A stretch of 42,118 bases of DNA from Paraburkholderia phenoliruptrix (GTDB lineage: Bacteria > Pseudomonadota > Gammaproteobacteria > Burkholderiales > Burkholderiaceae), in contig NZ_CADIKB010000044.1 of assembly GCF_902859825.1 (NCBI RefSeq), positions 1 to 42,118 on the forward strand. Reading direction: 5' to 3'. Each line of letters begins with the position of its first letter. Within the stretch, counting starts at the first letter, position 1. Positions 14,261-22,954 of this stretch are shown piece by piece. A program made the translations under genes and the position numbers. A model generated the notes under the pieces. It was not told where the DNA came from and ran no database searches. It saw only the letters and a program-made list of their open reading frames with translations.

Positions 14261-17094
14261 TCCGAACCCTCACTTGCCGTCAACCCAACGCTCTTGAGTG
14301 CCTTTTCGAATTCCTCATGCTGCTTGCCCGCTTCCCATGGCGGACTATTCGGCGACTTGCCAAACGTACATTTTTCAAACCAGCTTTGCAAATCGTTATC
14401 CGAGAAATACCAGATCAAGACCTGAATCACTGTGATTACAACGGCGACCTCCCAACCTGCCATAAAGAGTGCCACCCGTCCTATCATGAGCAACGCACCG
14501 CGCTCGCCGACTGAAACAACAACTTCTCCAGCTGCCACACCGACTGCCTCCCTGCCCGCCGCATTTGCAGCAGCCGCCCGTGCCGCCGCTGTCGTGCCTC
14601 CTTCGGTGGCTGTTGCCAGGGTGGCCGTTCTTGCCGTCGCCCCTGCAATGCCAGCACTCGCCTTGCCTAGCCAAACGACCCCGCGCCCACCAGTGATTCT
14701 CGCGATCATGGGTGCGCTTGATGTTAGAGCCGTCAAGAGATTAGCAGCGGTGGCGGCAAACCCTAGACCGCTCTTAATGAAATAAAGTGAAGCAAGACAG
14801 ATCTTACTGTCCTTTGTTTGATCCACACCTTTTTTCGCGTCGAAAAACGCGCCAATCGCGGCCGATGCACCACCAAAATAGCCTGTGATGGCCTTCAAAT
14901 TAGCCGCTGTCTGGGCAGCATCCTTCGCCATCGCGGCCATTGCTTTGCTCGACGCTTGCAGGCAGGCAGATGAAGCTGAAAATCCGCTCGCTACCAGCAT
15001 CGCATAGTCTTCACCGCTCTTATCTACTTTCGCGAGACTCGCACCAAAGCCAAACAGCTCAATGATTGCCAACGTTCCGCCGATTCGAATCCCCGCAGCT
15101 GCCTCGGCGCCCTCGCTGGTCAGCTTGACGGCGTTCCACTTCGCCCGGAGCACGAGCCCCCTTTCATCCGATGCCAGAGTCTCAAGCGTTTGCGCATATG
15201 CCTCAGCGGCTTTCACGCCCCTTGCGCGCAACGCGCGGTAGCCAGTTTCGAGCTTGGCGCGCAACTTCGGCTCGACATTCGCCGATTCCTTGATCAAGCC
15301 AAGGGTGTCAGTCTGGCTAATGCCAACCCGCATCATAAGCGCGCCACGTATCAGGAATGCTCCCGCGCAGTCACTTACTTTGCCCATCCCGGTCCACTTG
15401 AAAAGTGCATTGGCGATCGTAACGCTAAGCCGGTCGACTTTAATTTTTTTAATCGCGCGCTCGGTAGCCGAGACCGCGTACTCGTGCTCCTTGACTTCGC
15501 CCATTTTTTCGCGAAACTCGACAAACGTTTTCAACTTCTCCAACGGCTTGGCAACCTTTTCAAGGATCTCGGCAATCTCCTCCGCCCGCGTTGCCTTGTA
15601 CGCTGTCGCCTTTGCGAGCAATTCTTTGATTTCCACTTTGGGCTGTTTCTGGTTGAACGCGAATGCTCGCCAAACCAGACTCGTCGGCTGGGTGGGATCC
15701 ATGTTGTTCACCAGATCAACCACGACCTGGGCGCCCTTCTCTTCGGACGGCAGTCCAGTGATCGCCTCGTTCACCACGCCCTCGAACGCAGTGCCATTCG
15801 GAATGTCGTTCTCGTGGTAATCGTGAAGAGTAGCAAGGAGCACCGGCGCTTTCAGCCACGCGGCAACGTCCGCTGTACGGTCAGCCTGAATCTGGTTCAC
15901 TGTAGCTTGCATAGCCTGAAATGCACCGCGAAACTGCTGGAACCTGAATTTGTTGAGCTTATCCAGATATTTAGGCCACTCCGCCTCGCCGATTTCTTTC
16001 GCTTCCGCCGGGCTGATTTTTCCGGCATCCTCAATGTTTTTCTGCGACGCTGCTTCCTGCTCGGGAGACGGCATCGACGGTATGCCGTCCATCGCGCCAG
16101 GCGAATTGATCATCGCCTCCCAGCCTGCTTGGCGAGCCGAACGCCAGCGGCTTTTGGAAGCAACTGCGCCATTTTTTACCGCGACCTCCGCCGCTTCGAT
16201 TGACTGCAACGCGTCAATCTCTTTGGGCAATTCCTGTACGTAACGTGTCATCATGACGGCCGCGTCATTGCGATAGCCGTTCAGTTCGTGCACGTTGCCG
16301 ATGCCGTCCCAAAGGGCCAACAGCATCGGCGGATGATGCTTGCCCGTTTTGGTTTCACCAACGCCATTCATCAGCTTCACAAGCGCCGCGCTCGCCGAAG
16401 CCGGCGTCGCCTGGCGTATGTGCAATGGATAGCGCGTCGCTTCGTGTTTCAACACGGCCGCATTTACACTCCCGTTTGGATTGCTGACTTTTTGTTTGGG
16501 CAATTGCAGCAACTTGGGATCAAAGCCCGGCATGTACTCGACGACAGCATCGATGCTCTGCTGGGTCGCGACCGCCGCGTGTTCATCTTTTGCGCCTGCG
16601 ATCCATTTCGCCGGTTCTATCCGTTGCATGCGCTGCGCGCGAAGTGCCGCGTCGCTCGCATACATTTTGAAGATGTCTTTGTGCCACGGATACTCGGAGA
16701 AGGCGATATAGACGTCGGCACACTTTTCAGGGCGTTCAATCGCGATAATGTCCATCGGCACGGCAATGCTCTTCTGAGCACAGGCAGGGTGAATCGCCGG
16801 GGCAGTCGCAAGTGGCAGGGGCTGCTTCCACAGGCGCCCATCCTCGGTTACCGTGTAGGCTTCCCAGTAATTGCTGCCCCGTGCTCCCTTCGTATAGAAG
16901 AGGTAAAGCCAGCCTTCGCGCAATGTGCGCAGGCCGTAGTGATGCGCGGTCAGAGAGACATCGGTTACGCCTTTACCGCTAATGCCGGCCGGCAGCTTTG
17001 CACCCACAGTCTGCGGCAGCACCGTGTACCGTACAGGAAGAATCGGCAAACCTGTTTTCTCGCAGTTTGCGCATTTTTGTTCGGTCGTTGCCAT
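14257..17094 (-). CDS. T6SS effector with VasX-type N-terminus (second effector)
   Basis: A 945-residue protein beginning M-A-T-T-E-Q-K-C-A-N-C-E-K-T-G-L-P-I-L-P, the hallmark N-terminus of the toxin VasX / BTH_I2691 effector group, followed by the conserved L-R-T-L-R-E-G-W-L-Y-L-F-Y and C-A-Q-K-S-I-A-V-P-M-D segments within the first 120 residues. The middle is long and helical. The C-terminal third has several Ala/Gly-rich hydrophobic segments (about 690-760, 780-830, 880-905) and ends with W-F-E-K-C-T-F-G. Family knowledge: VasX-like effectors are carried by VgrG and form pores in target membranes. It shares its N-terminal architecture with the effector at 19012-21894 but diverges elsewhere. 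It overlaps its downstream membrane partner by 4 nt. No strong Shine-Dalgarno is seen. Confidence 0.8.
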   Translation of the reverse strand: MATTEQKCANCEKTGLPILPVRYTVLPQTVGAKLPAGISGKGVTDVSLTAHHYGLRTLREGWLYLFYTKGARGSNYWEAYTVTEDGRLWKQPLPLATAPAIHPACAQKSIAVPMDIIAIERPEKCADVYIAFSEYPWHKDIFKMYASDAALRAQRMQRIEPAKWIAGAKDEHAAVATQQSIDAVVEYMPGFDPKLLQLPKQKVSNPNGSVNAAVLKHEATRYPLHIRQATPASASAALVKLMNGVGETKTGKHHPPMLLALWDGIGNVHELNGYRNDAAVMMTRYVQELPKEIDALQSIEAAEVAVKNGAVASKSRWRSARQAGWEAMINSPGAMDGIPSMPSPEQEAASQKNIEDAGKISPAEAKEIGEAEWPKYLDKLNKFRFQQFRGAFQAMQATVNQIQADRTADVAAWLKAPVLLATLHDYHENDIPNGTAFEGVVNEAITGLPSEEKGAQVVVDLVNNMDPTQPTSLVWRAFAFNQKQPKVEIKELLAKATAYKATRAEEIAEILEKVAKPLEKLKTFVEFREKMGEVKEHEYAVSATERAIKKIKVDRLSVTIANALFKWTGMGKVSDCAGAFLIRGALMMRVGISQTDTLGLIKESANVEPKLRAKLETGYRALRARGVKAAEAYAQTLETLASDERGLVLRAKWNAVKLTSEGAEAAAGIRIGGTLAIIELFGFGASLAKVDKSGEDYAMLVASGFSASSACLQASSKAMAAMAKDAAQTAANLKAITGYFGGASAAIGAFFDAKKGVDQTKDSKICLASLYFIKSGLGFAATAANLLTALTSSAPMIARITGGRGVVWLGKASAGIAGATARTATLATATEGGTTAAARAAAANAAGREAVGVAAGEVVVSVGERGALLMIGRVALFMAGWEVAVVITVIQVLIWYFSDNDLQSWFEKCTFGKSPNSPPWEAGKQHEEFEKALKSVGLTASEGSE

Positions 17095-17197
17095 GGTGAA
17101 TTTTCGTGTTCGAGTATTGGACGCAATAGTCAGGGACTTCCACGCCGTCGCTAATCAATGGTTACGCTGTGTTCTCGAGATCAAAGGCTGACCGCAT

Positions 17198-17449
17198 TCA
17201 CACCAGGCTTGAGATCAACTTGCATCCGCACGTTGCCTGGTGACCATGTCGCGCAATCGGCACGCCGTTGTCCGTCACCGACTCATCTCCCTCAACGATT
17301 ACATTGGGTTTCACATCCTGGTGCTTGGGACAGGAGACTTCGTCGCCCTTGCGAGCGACAAAGCGGCCATCGAAAGACATGGTCTGCGAGGCGGTGATCA
17401 CCTTGCCGCCATGATCGGTATCGTCGTCGAGGCGAATGAGATTCATCAT
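17198..17449 (-). CDS. PAAR-domain spike-tip protein
   Basis: An 83-residue protein consisting of a single PAAR-type domain: I-R-L-D-D-D-T-D-H-G-G-K-V at the start, F-D-G-R-F-V-A-R-K-G-D-E-V-S-C-P, V-I-V-E-G-D-E-S-V-T-D-N-G-V-P-I-A-R-H-G-H, and a closing C-G-C. Two His and Cys positions (C-P-K-H, H-G-H, C-G-C) fit zinc binding at the tip. PAAR proteins cap the VgrG trimer and help attach effectors. The ATG at 17449 (or 17446) is chosen because GAGGTGA lies about 8 nt upstream; a longer frame to 17485 lacks support. It sits between the two effector modules, 103 bp before the second effector. Confidence 0.85.
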   Translation of the reverse strand: MMNLIRLDDDTDHGGKVITASQTMSFDGRFVARKGDEVSCPKHQDVKPNVIVEGDESVTDNGVPIARHGHQATCGCKLISSLV

Positions 17450-17518
17450 AAAGTTGTCACCTCTGTGCAGCAAAAGATCGTGCAATCTGTTTGAAATTTA
17501 TCGCTTCCGACGAGCGGC

Positions 17519-18279
17519 TTACCTGTAGCGGAAGTAGTAACGCCCATAGTTCGAGAGCATGTTGGAGCCGCGGTGCTCACGTGACGTCTTGCGAAGGTTG
17601 ATGTTTTCCACGTCCGACCAGCCATAGGTTGAAAAGATCGCTTCGGCAAGCCGAACAAAGCCCATCATCTTTCGTGTGACACGGTAAAAAATAATGGCAA
17701 ATACGACAAGAGTTGCCGACATTGCGCCCCCCATGAACGCAGCAAACGAAAGAAAATTTTCCCCAAAATCTCCGGGTCTGTACATCGCAAGCACGCCGAT
17801 TGCATTGATGAGCACGAAAGCCCAAATCATGATTTTGCCATGCTGCGATAGTGCTGCTTGCGACCCGCAGTAGCATGAGGGTAGACGGAAACAATATCGT
17901 CACCGTCTCGCTTGACCGAATAAACGACATATCCGTTTTCGCCGATTTTCTCCGCCACGACCTCTACGGTGTCGCCGTTGCGCATCGGTATGAGCCAGAG
18001 CCAGCCTTGCACCTGCATTCCGTCCAGTTCGAACTCGACCCAGTCGGCCTCTTCGTCGGCATTGGAGGCCAAATTCACAAGTCCAACGCCCGTTGCGCCC
18101 AAGCCCACAGCGCCCGCGCCGACGGCAGTTGCACCGACTACTCTTTGCTGCAATTGAGTAAGCACGAAATCATGAGTACGCCGGGAGCGATGCAAGTTGG
18201 CAATCGTCCCGCGTAATAAGACCGTCTGCAAAGTCGATTCGCTTTTCTTCGTGATCTGGCTTACCTGGTCATCCCACAC
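17519..18279 (-). pseudogene. second immunity-like gene, frameshifted in a short A tract
   Basis: A close paralogue of 18269-19015. The first part (18279-17827) matches from V-L-L-R-G-T-I-A-N-L through H-Y-R-S-M-A-K and then ends at TGA. The second part (17519-17830) resumes in another frame with I-M-I-W-A-F-V-L-I and runs to R-Y-Y-F-R-Y-R. At the joint the coding strand has four A residues (T at 17833-17836), while the paralogue has five at 18595-18599. One lost A explains the break. The GTG at 18279 overlaps the upstream gene's stop by 11 nt, so the pair was co-translated. The product now lacks both C-terminal membrane helices unless slippage restores the frame. Confidence 0.7.
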
Positions 18280-19015
18280 TGAGTTTGTATCGGAAGTAGT
18301 GACGGCCATAGTTCGATAGCGTATTGGTGCCCCGGTGTTCACGTGAGGTCTTTCGCAGGTCGATGTTTTCAACATCTGGCCAGCCATAAGTTCTAAAAAC
18401 TGCTTCAGCGAGGCGAACGAAGCCCATCAACTTCAGCGACACCCGATAGAAGATGATGCCGAATACGAGAAGTCCGCCCACACCAGTCGAGGCGACGACG
18501 ATTGAATAGGCATGCAGGTCGTCTGCAAGACCTCCCTTAAAGTAAGACCCGAAAGCGAAAATTGCGTAAATGACAAAAAAAGTCCACAGCATGATTTTTG
18601 TCATGTTCCGGTAGTGCGCTTTCCTGCCCGCGGTTGCGTGCGGATAGATGGCCACGAGATCGTCACCGTCGCGCTTGACCGAATAGACGATGTAGCGATC
18701 GTCTGCCACTTTCTCCGCGACGACTTCTACTTCATCGCCGTTACGCATCGGCAGGAGCCATAGCCAACCCTGCATTTTCTTGCCGTCGAGTTCGAACTCG
18801 ACCCATTCGGCTTCTTCGTCCGAGTTGGTCGCCATACTGACAAGTCCGATGCCTGCCGCACCCATGCCCATCGCAGCAGCACCTATGGCAGTAGCGCCGA
18901 CCTGTCGTTGTTGTACCTGCGATAACACGAAGTCGTGACTGCGTCGCGATCGCTCGAGTTTGGAAATGGTGCCGCGTAGCAGGACCGTGGAAATCTGCTG
19001 TTCCGTGTTTTTCAT
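18269..19015 (-). CDS. membrane protein, probable immunity partner of the first T6SS effector
   Basis: A 248-residue protein. The N-terminal cytoplasmic part is basic (L-L-R-G-T-I-S-K-L-E-R-S-R-R-S-H). A Gly/Ala-rich hydrophobic helix follows at about 41-60, then a strand-rich segment (W-V-E-F-E-L-D-G-K-K-M-Q-G-W-L-W and G-D-E-V-E-V-V-A-E-K-V). Two membrane helices lie at about 143-160 and 172-192, and the tail reads G-F-V-R-L-A-E-A-V-F-R-T-Y-G-W. It overlaps the effector stop by 4 nt (19012-19015), implying coupled synthesis, which is expected for an immunity protein. Three family members occur in this cluster (this one, the frameshifted copy and 13523-14260). Direct immunity function is inferred from order and topology. 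Confidence 0.65.
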   Translation of the reverse strand: MKNTEQQISTVLLRGTISKLERSRRSHDFVLSQVQQRQVGATAIGAAAMGMGAAGIGLVSMATNSDEEAEWVEFELDGKKMQGWLWLLPMRNGDEVEVVAEKVADDRYIVYSVKRDGDDLVAIYPHATAGRKAHYRNMTKIMLWTFFVIYAIFAFGSYFKGGLADDLHAYSIVVASTGVGGLLVFGIIFYRVSLKLMGFVRLAEAVFRTYGWPDVENIDLRKTSREHRGTNTLSNYGRHYFRYKLSVG

Positions 19016-21894
19016 GAGACCTTCGCCATGGCGTCAGTAAAATCTTTGTCCTGCTCCGAGTTCTTTGTATAGGCCGGAACGCTGTGATCGGTGACGCGAT
19101 AAATGGTTTCCTGTCCGGTCCCAAAGGCGCACCGCGAACACCAAGCCTCCAGCGCGTCAGGCGTTAACCAGTCCGCCAGCGCCTGAAGCAGGATCAGGCC
19201 GATAGTTGCCTCCCAGCCCGCCAACATGCCAATTGCGCGCAACCCCGCAATCAGTGCAATTCGTTCGGATGCCGTTTCAACCACCGCAATCACTGCTTCT
19301 GTACCGTAACGATTAGCGATTTTCTGCAGCAGGGGAGCCGCCGTACTGATTGCATCAAGAAGAATTGCAGTGCCGGACAGACCGCCCGCAAGCGTCTTAA
19401 CACCCAGGACAGCAGCGACGTCATATTGATGTTTCACACCCGCCGTATCCACATTTTCCCAATCTAACCATGCCGAGATAAATGTGCCGAAACTGCTAAG
19501 CCCTCCCCCCACCAGTTTCCAGGTTTGAGACCGCACCGAGTTCTTCAACGCCGCGTAGTAGGGTGTCATGCCGATCGTAACAAGCGACGAGCATAGCGAG
19601 GCACCCGATTGGATCAATTTGATGGTGGTGTCTTTGTCGTGTGCTCCGGCTAAGAGATGCACGAAGTTCACCGTTTCGAGCAGCGCACTGACAACTGCGA
19701 TACGCCCCATGAGAAGCGGCTTTCTGCCCTCTTCAGTCAGCTTGACCTTATCCCAGGTTTCGTACAATTCCTTGGTTGCTCGGGGTGCTCCATCCGGGGC
19801 AGGGCTCCGTAAAGCCGCACGCGCCACCAGCAAACGTTTAATGGTATCGAGTCGGCTCAACTTGTCGAGCTCAGCCTGTTTGCGCACCAATGCGATAGCA
19901 TCGTCGTAGGGCACGCCGGCGCGCTGCAACAGTATCGATTGGATAACTTTTTCACCGACAAAGTCACCCACCTGGTTGACTCTAAACTTGGCAAAGATCG
20001 CATCGCCAACGCTCATACCGAACTGATCCGCACCCAGCCGTTGTAATAATCCCGCAAGCGGTGTGATCTTCTTGGGATCGGTTTCCAGCGCTGTTTGAGA
20101 CAGGTTCTTATAGTAGCCAACCAGTTTCTTGGTAGAGGCAGCAATCGACGCGAATGTTTCGAAGCCTGTTTCCAGCGGCGTAGCCTTGTGGGCTTGTGCG
20201 GCCTTCAGTGCCTGACCAAGTTCCTGGCGGGCATCCATCTGATTCATCGCTACTACGCGCCAGATCAGGCTGCCAGACTGTGTCGGATCCCATTGCGTGA
20301 GCAAGCCATCCACTACCGTCTTACCCTTGGGGGTGGACGCCAGACCAACCACCGCATCGGACACGATGGTTTCGAACAGCAACGCATCGTGCGTGTCGCC
20401 GGGGTGGCAGTCTTCGAGCGCAGTTAGCAGAACCGGTGCATTGACCCACTTCCCTACGTCGTCGCTACGCGTTTCCTGCAACTGATAAACCGTCGATTGC
20501 AACTCTTCATATTTCTTGCGGAAAGCCTCGATGTCATCCCGTTTGAGTCGCGCTTCGTACACTGACCACGCGCGCTTCGTGCTGTCCTTGATATTTCGAT
20601 CGTGGAATCCGGGGCGCGCCTGGGCATAAGCGCGCGCCTTGTTCATGATGTCGTCGCGATATGCTCCGGTGTAAGGCGCAGTCAAGCTGGCACTACCCGC
20701 ACTGCTCATTCGCCCCATCTGGATCAACTGAGTCTGATAGCTGCCCGGAATATTGTTGGCAGCCATCCAATCCATGTCGTCGTAGTAAGCGTTGATCTGG
20801 GTCGCCCGCGTCGCGTCCGCATTTGCGAGCGCACTCGCACGTTGCGCGGCGAGTGCCGCTTGCGCTCCAGGTCGGCCAAGCGGGGTCAGCTCATGAGCTT
20901 GCCTCGCCATGTTCTCCTGGTCGTTGAGCGTTTGCTCCTGACGCGACTGAACGACTTTGTGCGCGGTATCGATGTTGTGCATCGCCGTAACCTCCAGCGC
21001 ACGCTCGGTGACGTATTGATCGAACCACGATGCAGGATCGTTGCGGAATCCGTTCAGTTCGTGAACATTACCTATACCGTCCCACAGGGCTAGCAGCATA
21101 GGCGGCTGATGCTTGCCGTCTTCCGTCTCGCCGACGTTGTTCATCAGTTTGACAAGCGAGCCGCTCGCCGACGCAGGGGTCGCTTGACGGACGTGCAGAG
21201 GGTAACGTGTCGCTTCCTTCTTCACCCAATCTTCTTTGTAATTGCCGCTCTTGTCGCTCAGCGCTGCATTTTTGGGTTCGAGCAACCGCTGCGGTTCCAG
21301 CAACTTCGGATCGAGGCCCGGCATGTACTCAACCACGTCGTCGATACTCGCCTCCGTCGCGGTCACAGCATGGCCGTTTTCGTCTTTACTGCCCGTGATC
21401 CACCTCGCAGGCTCAATCCACTGCATTCGCTTGTTTCGCAATGTCTCGTTGTCTGCGTACTGTTTGAAGATATCGCTGTGCCAGGTGATTTGCGAAAACG
21501 CGATATAGACGCGGCCCGTACACTTCTCCGGCTGCTCGATCGCGATGAGATCCATCGGCACAGCAATGCTTTTTTGCGCGCACGCCGGATGAGTGGTGGG
21601 CGTCGTGGTGAGCGGCAACGGTTGTCTCCAGAGGCGGCCATCTTCCGTAACCTTGTATGCTTCCCAATAGTTACTGCCGCGCGCGCCCTTGACGTAAAAC
21701 AGGTACAACCAACCTTCACGCAATGTGCGCAAGCCGTAATGATGCTCGTGCAGTTCGATATTCGTGACGCCAGTGCCGCTGATGCCCCCGGGCAGCCGGG
21801 CAGCAATGGTTTTAGGCAGCACGGTATAGCGCACCGGCAAGATAGGCAGGCCGGTTTTCTTGCAGTTAGCGCACTGTTGTTCGGTCGGATCCAT
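19012..21894 (-). CDS. T6SS effector with VasX-type N-terminus (first effector)
   Basis: A 960-residue protein starting M-D-P-T-E-Q-Q-C-A-N-C-K-K-T-G-L-P-I-L-P. The first 130 residues closely match those of the effector at 14257-17094 (L-R-T-L-R-E-G-W-L-Y-L-F-Y, C-A-Q-K-S-I-A-V-P-M-D), placing it in the VasX/BTH_I2691 group. The central part is helical with many charged repeats. The C-terminal third holds hydrophobic stretches (about 770-790, 845-870, 905-930) suited to membrane insertion and ends W-C-S-R-C-A-F-G plus a polar tail. The ATG at 21894 is preferred over an upstream one at 21924 because GGAAAG lies 6 nt before it. It follows the DUF4123 adaptor by 45 bp and precedes its immunity partner with a 4-nt overlap. 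Confidence 0.82.
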   Translation of the reverse strand: MDPTEQQCANCKKTGLPILPVRYTVLPKTIAARLPGGISGTGVTNIELHEHHYGLRTLREGWLYLFYVKGARGSNYWEAYKVTEDGRLWRQPLPLTTTPTTHPACAQKSIAVPMDLIAIEQPEKCTGRVYIAFSQITWHSDIFKQYADNETLRNKRMQWIEPARWITGSKDENGHAVTATEASIDDVVEYMPGLDPKLLEPQRLLEPKNAALSDKSGNYKEDWVKKEATRYPLHVRQATPASASGSLVKLMNNVGETEDGKHQPPMLLALWDGIGNVHELNGFRNDPASWFDQYVTERALEVTAMHNIDTAHKVVQSRQEQTLNDQENMARQAHELTPLGRPGAQAALAAQRASALANADATRATQINAYYDDMDWMAANNIPGSYQTQLIQMGRMSSAGSASLTAPYTGAYRDDIMNKARAYAQARPGFHDRNIKDSTKRAWSVYEARLKRDDIEAFRKKYEELQSTVYQLQETRSDDVGKWVNAPVLLTALEDCHPGDTHDALLFETIVSDAVVGLASTPKGKTVVDGLLTQWDPTQSGSLIWRVVAMNQMDARQELGQALKAAQAHKATPLETGFETFASIAASTKKLVGYYKNLSQTALETDPKKITPLAGLLQRLGADQFGMSVGDAIFAKFRVNQVGDFVGEKVIQSILLQRAGVPYDDAIALVRKQAELDKLSRLDTIKRLLVARAALRSPAPDGAPRATKELYETWDKVKLTEEGRKPLLMGRIAVVSALLETVNFVHLLAGAHDKDTTIKLIQSGASLCSSLVTIGMTPYYAALKNSVRSQTWKLVGGGLSSFGTFISAWLDWENVDTAGVKHQYDVAAVLGVKTLAGGLSGTAILLDAISTAAPLLQKIANRYGTEAVIAVVETASERIALIAGLRAIGMLAGWEATIGLILLQALADWLTPDALEAWCSRCAFGTGQETIYRVTDHSVPAYTKNSEQDKDFTDAMAKVS

Positions 21895-21939
21895 ACAGTC
21901 TTTCCGTACTCTGACGGCCAGCAAATGATTCGATGCCGC

Positions 21940-22947
21940 TTACCTCGCGGCAGAGGAAAACAACTTCTCGCTAACCCAATTACCGCGCTGAATCTCTTTT
22001 ATTTCTTCTGCAGACAGTTCACTGACGACCGCTGTGTAAAAGTCATCCGGTTCCCTCTGTTGCAGTGCCTGTGTCACTTTGGGATATCGATCGAATTGCG
22101 GATGCCAGGCCAGCGCATGACCGATAAATGCAACGATGTCGTCCCGATCGCTTAACCCATATTGCTCCGCGCGCGCAGCGCTCGCGACTGCGGCATCCAC
22201 CTCCTGTGGGTCAGGTTGCCGCCCGACGGCCTGCATATGCAGACCAATTGCCCGATTGATCAACCCGTGACGGCGAATTTCCCGCCACTGGGCATCCTTT
22301 AAAGTCAGGTCGGCCCGCGCCGTATCTGTGTTTGTGTACATGCAGGGCTTGGCGCAAGCGTCCAATGCGTGCCATGCGCTTATCGGCCCCAGTAGCGCCT
22401 GCCGTTGTCCGGGTGACAACATTGTCCAAAGCAGGCTGAGCGCGCGTGAGTCGTAAAAACGCAATGCGCATTGGCGCCCGCGGTCGTCCACCTGCAGCAC
22501 TTGTTGTGACCAGTGGCCGGCGACCACCTCAGCCGGACTGTTGCTTGCCAGCCAGCCACCGATGCGCTGTCCAAGGCCTTGGGCTATGGAATCCGGATGC
22601 CGATCTTCGAACGCGAGGCGTACCGTTTCCACCAACAATTCCACGCCATCCGGCGTAGAAAGATTGAGTTCGACGAGATAGGGACGATGTTCGTCAGGAA
22701 ATGCCTCATGAGCAATCGTTACGAGCGCATGCGGTTGCTCTGACACAGGGATCTTTTGTTCCAGACTCTCGGGGAAACCAAGTCGACTCGGATCGATCAC
22801 CACCAGACAATGCATCTGCGGATGTTGACTGAAGTACGCCCTCAACACGCCAACTGTTTGGTCAAGGACGGGAACTTCAACCGCCGTTTCCTTCGCGTTA
22901 GCCTCAGCACGAGGTACGCTCGAGTTACGATAGTTCAACGATTCCAT
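21940..22947 (-). CDS. DUF4123 T6SS effector adaptor (chaperone)
   Basis: A 335-residue protein. Residues 35-150 match the DUF4123 pattern: L-R-A-Y-F-S-Q-H-P-Q-M-H-C-L-V-V-I-D-P-S, then R-P-Y-L-V-E-L-N at about 90 and a G-G-W-L-A-S region. DUF4123 proteins load a cognate effector encoded next to them onto VgrG; here the next gene is the 960-residue effector. The C-terminal part is helical. The ATG at 22947 is chosen because a GAGGCGG overlaps the vgrG stop just upstream, leaving only 7 bp between the genes; the longer frame into vgrG has an Arg/Pro-rich shadow sequence. The position between vgrG and the effector is the classic adaptor arrangement. Confidence 0.8.
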   Translation of the reverse strand: MESLNYRNSSVPRAEANAKETAVEVPVLDQTVGVLRAYFSQHPQMHCLVVIDPSRLGFPESLEQKIPVSEQPHALVTIAHEAFPDEHRPYLVELNLSTPDGVELLVETVRLAFEDRHPDSIAQGLGQRIGGWLASNSPAEVVAGHWSQQVLQVDDRGRQCALRFYDSRALSLLWTMLSPGQRQALLGPISAWHALDACAKPCMYTNTDTARADLTLKDAQWREIRRHGLINRAIGLHMQAVGRQPDPQEVDAAVASAARAEQYGLSDRDDIVAFIGHALAWHPQFDRYPKVTQALQQREPDDFYTAVVSELSAEEIKEIQRGNWVSEKLFSSAAR

Positions 22948-22954
22948 GGCCGCC

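Noticed and set aside
15190..16203. Long plus-strand ORF of 337 codons
   Set aside because: Antisense shadow of the T6SS effector; Arg/His-rich composition and no start signals.
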